From Treponema sp. (lineage in GTDB: Bacteria > Spirochaetota > Spirochaetia > Treponematales > Breznakiellaceae), in the NCBI GenBank assembly GCA_031263265.1, contig JAISGE010000068.1, positions 1 through 16,689 on the forward strand: a DNA stretch of 16,689 bases. The letters run 5' to 3'. A model generated the notes under the pieces. That model was not told where the DNA came from, did not search any database, and saw only the letters and a list, made by a program, of their open reading frames with translations. The position numbers were made by a program, and so were the translations under genes. Shown here in pieces: positions 12,584-16,689 of this stretch. How positions within the stretch are numbered: the stretch's first letter is position 1; each line of letters starts with the position of its first letter.

Positions 12584-12827
12584 AAATTTCGCTTATATAC
12601 AATAAGATCAAGTATTATCCAGTAACTTAGGGCATAATACCTCATAAAAGCAGCTTTAAGGGAAATGTTTAGCCTGGTTTTTCCGATAAAGGGGTATGTT
12701 GTATGGGTTTCCAGGCAATAATCGTTCCATAATGACCCTTTTTTTCTAAATTCGTTGAAAAGTGTATCAAATTGACTCTCTCCTTGATTTGGATCGATGC
12801 ATACCATAGATAGCATCTCAATAATTC
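12584..12827. other. Intergenic region between divergent sigma and groES genes
   Basis: About 240 bases without a supported gene. A minus-strand frame of 99 codons (12580-12879) begins with TTG, lacks a ribosome site and covers both flanking promoters, so I do not call it. No CIRCE element (TTAGCACTC-N9-GAGTGCTAA) is present here or up to the groES start. Confidence 0.45.
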
Positions 12828-12856
12828 TTGACCTTTGGAAGGAATCTGCGTATATT
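12828..12856 (+). promoter_or_regulatory. sigma70-type promoter for groES
   Basis: TTGACC (12828-12833) and TATATT (12851-12856) are exactly 17 bases apart, each matching 5 of 6 consensus positions. The leader is about 45 bases and contains GGAGG close to the ATG. No heat-shock operator is visible. Confidence 0.75.
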
Positions 12857-12906
12857 CTAGGTATCCAAATATTCAACAATTATTATTAAGATAATGGAGG
12901 AAACTT

Positions 12907-13173
12907 ATGAAAGTAAAGCCCTTAGCAGATCGGGTAATGGTCAAACTTGAAAAAAACGAAGCAAAAACTGCTGGAGGGATCATTATTCCCGATACCGCCC
13001 AAGAAAAAACCCAGACCGGTCTCGTAGTGGAAATTGGCGATGACAGTGAAGTGATCAAGGTAAAAGCAGGTCAAAGGGTGATGTATGATAAGTACGCCGG
13101 GACCCAAATAAAAATCGACGGGGTAGAGCATCTTATTCTTAAGATGTCGGATATTATCGCGGTGATTGAGTAG
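12907..13173 (+). CDS. groES: Co-chaperonin GroES
   Basis: GroES (Hsp10) forms the heptameric lid of the GroEL folding chamber. The 88-residue length, the N-terminus MKVKPLADRVMVKL, the mobile loop around residues 16-33 (AKTAGGIIIPDTAQEK) and the C-terminal strand ILKMSDIIAVIE are all as expected. The ribosome site GGAGG lies about 7 bases before the ATG. The gene is monocistronic: a terminator follows and groEL is not downstream, an arrangement also known from T. pallidum where groES and groEL are unlinked. No CIRCE operator is seen, so heat regulation, if any, uses another route. Confidence 0.96.
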   Translation: MKVKPLADRVMVKLEKNEAKTAGGIIIPDTAQEKTQTGLVVEIGDDSEVIKVKAGQRVMYDKYAGTQIKIDGVEHLILKMSDIIAVIE

Positions 13174-13193
13174 CGATTTCTCTATACGCCGAG

Positions 13194-13223
13194 GCTCTTT
13201 CAAAACTGAAGTTTTGAAAGAGC
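13194..13223. repeat. Perfect palindromic repeat downstream of groES
   Basis: Arms GCTCTTTCAAAAC (13194-13206) and GTTTTGAAAGAGC (13211-13223) are exactly complementary with a 4-base TGAA loop. No T-run follows, so it is not a standard terminator. A degenerate copy sits after the PHP gene at 11109-11131. This suggests a REP-like dispersed element or an mRNA 3'-end stabiliser. Confidence 0.6.
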
Positions 13224-13275
13224 AAGCTTTGCAAAAGGCTCCACTGTATATATTTTTAAGAAGGCGGTATTTACC

Positions 13276-13308
13276 AAAACCCGGTTATATGAGCCGGGTT
13301 TTTTATTT
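13276..13308. terminator. Bidirectional intrinsic terminator between groES and pyrD
   Basis: AAAACCCGG (13276-13284) pairs with CCGGGTTTT (13294-13302) around a 9-base loop. TTTTTTATTTC follows on the plus strand and TTTTGG on the minus strand, so it can end groES strongly and the pyr operon moderately. Confidence 0.85.
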
Positions 13309-14268
13309 CTAATTGTGGACCGTGAAGGAGCTTGTTCCCCGAATAGACAAATCTTCTATCCGCGCTATCCCGTAGTCCTGCATATACCCGGCAATACCCT
13401 GAATGATTTCGATCATAAGCGGTGGATGTGCAAAGGTCGCTGAACCTACCTGAACCGCTGCAGCCCCGGCCATGAGAAATTCCAAGGCGTCTTCTGCAGC
13501 CGCGATACCTCCTAGGCCAACCAGCGGAACCTTCACCGCTTCCCAGAGATCCCACACCATTCGAAGGGCCAAGGGCCTTATCCCCGGACCTGAAAGGCCC
13601 GCGCTGATATGCTGAAAAACCGGCTTCCTTCTATAAATATCAATAGCCATAGCCTGAAACGTATTTACCAGGGAAAGGGCATCAGCTCCAGCCGCAACAC
13701 AGGCCCTGGCTACTGCTTTGAGATCCGGAGCATTAGGGGAAAGTTTTACCATGAGCGGCTTATCACAGACCTTTCGCACCGGCTGCACCACCGATGCCGC
13801 AGGCTCTGGCTCAAGGCCAAAAGCCATACCCCCTGCCTTGACATTAGGGCAAGAAATATTGAGTTCGATCATATCCACGGTTGACTCCGCAAGCAGCCGA
13901 GCACCTTCTGTGTATTCCTCCACGGTTGAACCAGAAAGATTGGCGATTACCACCGGTCCAAGTTCCCGAAGCCCGGGAAGTTCCTGTTCAATAAATTCAA
14001 GGATCCCCGGATTTTCAAGTCCAATGGAATTCAAAAGCCCTGCAGGGGTTTCGTAGATCCTAATGCCGGTATTTCCCTGCCGAGGGTGCAAGGTAAGACC
14101 CTTGGTACAGATCCCTCCAAGACAGGCCATATCCAGTAGGCCCTGATATTCCCGGCCATACCCAAAGGTCCCTGAAGCAGCGATGACCGGATTCCTAAAC
14201 TGGATTCCTGCGATACGCACTGAGAGGTCCGGGATGTCTCCATAAGGAAACGTTTCATGGGCATCCAT
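13309..14268 (-). CDS. pyrD: Dihydroorotate dehydrogenase, catalytic subunit (type 1B)
   Basis: PyrD oxidises dihydroorotate to orotate with FMN and, in class 1B, passes electrons through PyrK to NAD+. The ATG at 14268 gives 319 residues; the frame runs on upstream but only as a shadow of pyrK. AGGAGG lies about 9 bases before this ATG. Signatures include PVIAASGTFGYG (28-38), TLHPRQGN (59-66), the active-site Cys140 in ELNISCPNVKAGG (the cysteine is typical of class 1), MVKLSPN, and FMN phosphate-binding LVGLGGI and VQVGSATF near the end. The start overlaps the end of pyrK by 14 bases, indicating coupled translation of the two subunits. It is the last gene of the pyrF-pyrK-pyrD unit. Confidence 0.95.
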   Translation of the reverse strand: MDAHETFPYGDIPDLSVRIAGIQFRNPVIAASGTFGYGREYQGLLDMACLGGICTKGLTLHPRQGNTGIRIYETPAGLLNSIGLENPGILEFIEQELPGLRELGPVVIANLSGSTVEEYTEGARLLAESTVDMIELNISCPNVKAGGMAFGLEPEPAASVVQPVRKVCDKPLMVKLSPNAPDLKAVARACVAAGADALSLVNTFQAMAIDIYRRKPVFQHISAGLSGPGIRPLALRMVWDLWEAVKVPLVGLGGIAAAEDALEFLMAGAAAVQVGSATFAHPPLMIEIIQGIAGYMQDYGIARIEDLSIRGTSSFTVHN

Positions 14269-15040
14269 CAAAGAGGACCTCCTCTGCTCTGAAAATAGGA
14301 CCGTCAACACAGCAACGCCGATTTCCCTGGACGGTTCTGACGGTACAACCCAAACAAGCCCCCACTCCACAGGCCATCTGCCGTTCCATGCTGATAAAAC
14401 AAGGAACCCCTGCGGTTTTACACAAGCCAGCCACTGCCTTGAGCATGGGTTCAGGGCCGCATGCATACACCCGTTGATAGTGAGCCGGTTCCAGAAAATC
14501 CAAAATCCGGCCATGACGGCCTTCGCGACCATCTTCGGTGGCGATGATACGGGATCCTGGGGGAATCTGTTCCAAACCAAAGGAAAAGGACTTGAAACCC
14601 CCATAGAAGTCAAAGGTTCCCGGAGAAAGTTCCTCGGCAAAGGCAGCACAAGGGGCCACCCCGATACCTCCTCCCACGAGCGCAATAGGGCCTTGAAGGG
14701 TTTCTGGGTCTAAGGCTCCCCAGTAATTACCCAGCGGACCGGTCAACTCCACTGGTTCACCACACTGGAATGCGGCCAGTTCCCTGGTCCCCTTGCCCCG
14801 TTTGGCAATGGAGAAACGCACTAAACCGCCGCGCACTTGATTGGGGGCTTCCCAGCTTGCAACACTGATGGGCCGGCCTAAAAACACCGAGGAGCGCTGG
14901 GGTTTGAGCATAAAAAACTGTCCTGCCCGGGGACTCGGTCCTGGCCACATAAACTCAAGCTGGAATACCTGGGCATTAAGCTCCTGATACCGATTGAGCC
15001 TACAGAGGAGGCTCTGTTTTAAAGGGCCTTGGGCAATCAA
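14255..15040 (-). CDS. pyrK: Dihydroorotate dehydrogenase electron transfer subunit PyrK
   Basis: PyrK carries FAD and a [2Fe-2S] cluster that relay electrons from PyrD to NAD+. It has 261 residues, a usual length. An FAD-binding RPISVAS is at residues 56-62, the nucleotide-binding GGGIGVAP at 123-130, CGPEPML near 194-200, and the cluster ligands Cys224, 229, 232 and 243 (or 244) in C-x4-C-x2-C-x10-C spacing. The start is a TTG that overlaps the pyrF stop as TTGA; no ATG or GTG stands close enough to compete. It overlaps pyrD by 14 bases. Both junctions point to stoichiometric, coupled synthesis of the pyrimidine enzymes. Confidence 0.94.
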   Translation of the reverse strand: MIAQGPLKQSLLCRLNRYQELNAQVFQLEFMWPGPSPRAGQFFMLKPQRSSVFLGRPISVASWEAPNQVRGGLVRFSIAKRGKGTRELAAFQCGEPVELTGPLGNYWGALDPETLQGPIALVGGGIGVAPCAAFAEELSPGTFDFYGGFKSFSFGLEQIPPGSRIIATEDGREGRHGRILDFLEPAHYQRVYACGPEPMLKAVAGLCKTAGVPCFISMERQMACGVGACLGCTVRTVQGNRRCCVDGPIFRAEEVLFDGCP

Positions 15041-15939
15041 GCAATTCCCGCCTTGCCATGAATGGCCGCATTGAGGATGTCCCGCATCCGCATTACTTCG
15101 TTCCGGGCTGCTCCCGCGGCGGCCACCGTATCTACCCTTTCCAAATCCACCTCTTCAGCCTGAGTCCATGCCTTGAGAATTGAACGAGAAGCATTCACCA
15201 CCCCGCCGTTAGCCTCTCGGAACAGCAGGGCTGCATCTGCTGCGCTTCCCCCTTGCGCCCCATAGCCCGGAATAAGGAAGAAGAGATTGTTCCGGTTTGC
15301 CCGAATGGACGCGGCTTCTTCTGGTTCGGTACAGCCCACCACTGCTCCAAAGGCTCCGTAGCCATAGGCGCCCAAGCGGGAAGTGGCTAATTCGGCTAGT
15401 TTATCCCCTACGGCATCGTACAAGCGGCCTCCGGCTTTCAGTTCCTGGTATTCAAAATCCCGCATCCCCTGGTTAGAGGTTCGCATGAGCACAAAAGCTC
15501 CTTTTCCCTTCTGGTCCGCATAGGAAAGCCACGGCTCAAGGGAATCCATCCCCATATAGGGAGAAAGGGTAACAAAATCCGCTTCAAAGTCTCCTTCAAA
15601 ATGGGCCTTGGCGTACTGCGCCGCGGTATCTGCTATGTCTCCCCGTTTAATATCAGCGATGACCAGGCTTCCTTGCTCCCGGATGTACCGCAGGGTCTTG
15701 GCATAAGCATCCAGTCCGGCCCGTCCCAAAGCCTCATAATAGGCGATTTGAACCTTGTAACACCCGGCAATATCTATCGTGTAATCTATCATGGCCCGGT
15801 TATAAGCCGTCACTGCTTCCGCATCAGATACCTCTTTGCGCCGTTCTTTGGGGGGGATGTACGCGGCCGCAGTATCAAGGCCCACACAGACAGGACCTTT
15901 ACAGGCCACGGTTTCATAGAGTTTATCCATAACATACAT
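15037..15939 (-). CDS. pyrF: Orotidine 5'-phosphate decarboxylase (long, type 2 form)
   Basis: PyrF converts OMP to UMP, the last step of de novo pyrimidine synthesis. It is a TIM-barrel protein of about 300 residues, longer than the E. coli type (about 245) and fitting the type 2 branch. Motifs are VCVGLD (17-22), the catalytic ADIKRGDI with Asp96, Lys98 and Asp101, VTLSPYMGMDSLEPW, and the phosphate-binding PGYGAQGG. The open frame reaches 16068, but the family N-terminus starts at MYVMDKL, so ATG 15939 (or 15930) is preferred. Neither has a ribosome site; a possible promoter ends 8 bases upstream. It is the first gene of the pyr unit and overlaps pyrK by 4 bases. Confidence 0.93.
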   Translation of the reverse strand: MYVMDKLYETVACKGPVCVGLDTAAAYIPPKERRKEVSDAEAVTAYNRAMIDYTIDIAGCYKVQIAYYEALGRAGLDAYAKTLRYIREQGSLVIADIKRGDIADTAAQYAKAHFEGDFEADFVTLSPYMGMDSLEPWLSYADQKGKGAFVLMRTSNQGMRDFEYQELKAGGRLYDAVGDKLAELATSRLGAYGYGAFGAVVGCTEPEEAASIRANRNNLFFLIPGYGAQGGSAADAALLFREANGGVVNASRSILKAWTQAEEVDLERVDTVAAAGAARNEVMRMRDILNAAIHGKAGIA

Positions 15940-15947
15940 AATGCTTG

Positions 15948-15976
15948 ATTGTATCCCGGTATACCGATTGTGTCTC
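15948..15976 (-). promoter_or_regulatory. Possible promoter of the pyr operon, close to the start codon
   Basis: On the minus strand GAGACA (15971-15976), a 17-base spacer, then TACAAT (15948-15953). The -10 box matches 5 of 6 but the -35 only 4 of 6. The -10 box ends 8 bases before ATG 15939, so the mRNA would have almost no leader. Confidence 0.3.
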
Positions 15977-16054
15977 CCTAGGCCGGCGTTCCCTGGCAAG
16001 GGATTTACTTCTTTCAGCGTCAAAATTCCTCTTTCGTGCACGGGCGCCACTACT

Positions 16055-16082
16055 AAGAATAGCCCCAAGCCATTCCGGGGGC
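16055..16082 (-). terminator. Weak terminator after the Rpn-type gene
   Basis: GCCCC (16062-16066) and GGGGC (16078-16082) pair around an 11-base loop; the minus strand continues TATTCTT, which is only a poor T-run. It lies between the Rpn-type gene and pyrF. Confidence 0.35.
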
Positions 16083-16117
16083 CTCGCCCAACAACATAAA
16101 CGTAAGGAAGAAGGGCC

Positions 16118-16689
16118 TTACAAATCCTCGACCTGTTTTAGGGTTAGACCCGTATCCTCGGCTATTTGTTCCGCCGCGACACCCCGGCTTTTCATCTTCC
16201 GGGCTACTTTTTTAATGCCCTCCTGTAAACCTTCCCGTTTAGCGTGCACAACCTTGCTCTGGGTATCAAGCAGATACTTTTCCTCGCTCACCAGCCGCGC
16301 CCGTTCAACCTCGTCTTTGCTGATGCTCAGTAACACTTCACTCGCCATCGCTATTCCCTCCTCACATGTAATTAACTCGTTTATCTTCCTCCGTTTCCCC
16401 TTGTCCTTCGAATACCGGAAAAATATTGCCCAATGTTCCTGGGCGTTCATCTCCCCTATGGGTTTTTCCACTACCTTGTCCAACTTGGAAAGCTCCACCG
16501 TGGTAATCCGGCTCCTCCCGTTTAACGATACCCTATGGGCAGGATCGTAGTATTCAAAGGTATGAAACGCAGACTCATCCGTGAAAAACCGTTCCTTTGC
16601 CAATATCGCTATTTGATAGGCATATTTCAGGTCGTTGTAGGTCTTATCAATTCCCCGGATGTCCTGTCCGGTGAAGAGTTTCCCGGCGT
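16118..16689 (-). CDS. Rpn family PD-(D/E)XK nuclease / putative transposase, C-terminal part
   Basis: The Rpn (recombination-promoting nuclease) family comprises PD-(D/E)XK DNA endonucleases often annotated as transposases; they are abundant in termite-gut treponemes. About 190 codons are visible and the frame stays open to the right window edge, so the N-terminus is missing. Typical stretches are GIDKTYNDLKYAYQIAIL near the edge, FFTDESAFHTFEYYDP, TTVELSKLD, and the C-terminal KMKSRGVAAEQIAEDTGLTL repeat-like helix pair that ends such proteins. The TTG at 16603 is internal and not a real start. The residues that would decide catalytic activity lie partly beyond the edge. No terminal inverted repeats or target duplications are seen at its 3' side. 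Confidence 0.85.
   Translation of the reverse strand, partial: AGKLFTGQDIRGIDKTYNDLKYAYQIAILAKERFFTDESAFHTFEYYDPAHRVSLNGRSRITTVELSKLDKVVEKPIGEMNAQEHWAIFFRYSKDKGKRRKINELITCEEGIAMASEVLLSISKDEVERARLVSEEKYLLDTQSKVVHAKREGLQEGIKKVARKMKSRGVAAEQIAEDTGLTLKQVEDL

Noticed and set aside
12580..12879. Minus-strand 99-codon frame upstream of groES
   Set aside because: It starts with TTG without a ribosome site and covers the groES promoter and the -35 of the sigma gene; the composition is not protein-like enough to trust.
14269..14685. N-terminal extension of the pyrD frame
   Set aside because: These 139 codons are pyrK read in another frame; the known PyrD fold starts at ATG 14268 with its own ribosome site.
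1..16689. tRNA, rRNA and CRISPR arrays
   Set aside because: I scanned for T-loop words and evenly spaced repeats and found none I could support.

Overview
The window looks like chromosomal DNA of a free-living or gut-associated spirochaete of the Treponema type. The reasons are tandem FlaB-class core flagellins, a 655-residue spirochaete-style FliD followed by two treponeme-type unknown proteins and tsaE-tsaB, a groES gene without groEL, and an Rpn-family (PD-(D/E)XK) nuclease/transposase at the right edge. A complete pyrF-pyrK-pyrD operon argues against the host-dependent T. pallidum group, which lacks de novo pyrimidine synthesis. Roughly balanced base composition fits the termite-gut treponemes. 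The genus is an inference from gene content, not from any database search.

Layout. 1-620: a mostly empty stretch, then a clear sigma70-type promoter and a 72-residue orphan gene. 680-2400: a minus-strand pair, a small 2x[4Fe-4S] ferredoxin translationally coupled to a MATE exporter, preceded by a long two-part inverted repeat followed by a T-run. 2435-3098: a DUF3786 gene whose promoter ends about 9 bases before its ATG. 3134-7377 (all minus, read right to left): fliD, a 275-residue unknown, an 87-residue unknown, tsaE and tsaB, with overlapping or closely spaced ends, driven by a sigma28-like promoter just upstream of fliD. 7755-10080: two flaB genes, each with its own promoter and terminator. 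Their 5' leaders share a design: one hairpin showing ATGGAT in its loop, then about 10 bases later a second hairpin with the Shine-Dalgarno sequence in its loop. This resembles CsrA-controlled flagellin leaders. 10239-11651 (plus): a PHP-domain phosphoesterase and a hotdog thioesterase. 11639-12520 (minus): a group-2 sigma70 factor overlapping the thioesterase tail to tail. 12828-13302: groES with its own promoter, a palindromic repeat and a bidirectional terminator. 13309-15939 (minus): pyrF-pyrK-pyrD with overlapping ends. 16118-16689: the C-terminal part of the Rpn-type nuclease, cut by the window end.

How it fits together. The centre is a late-flagellar block (filament core proteins and filament cap) co-transcribed with t6A tRNA-modification genes, and it probably combines sigma28-type transcription with translational control of flagellin. 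Around it are housekeeping units for pyrimidine synthesis, protein folding and transcription, and an accessory left end. The features most worth a second look are the matched flaB leaders, the ferredoxin-MATE leader, the near-leaderless DUF3786 gene and the 16-base repeat shared by two gene ends.
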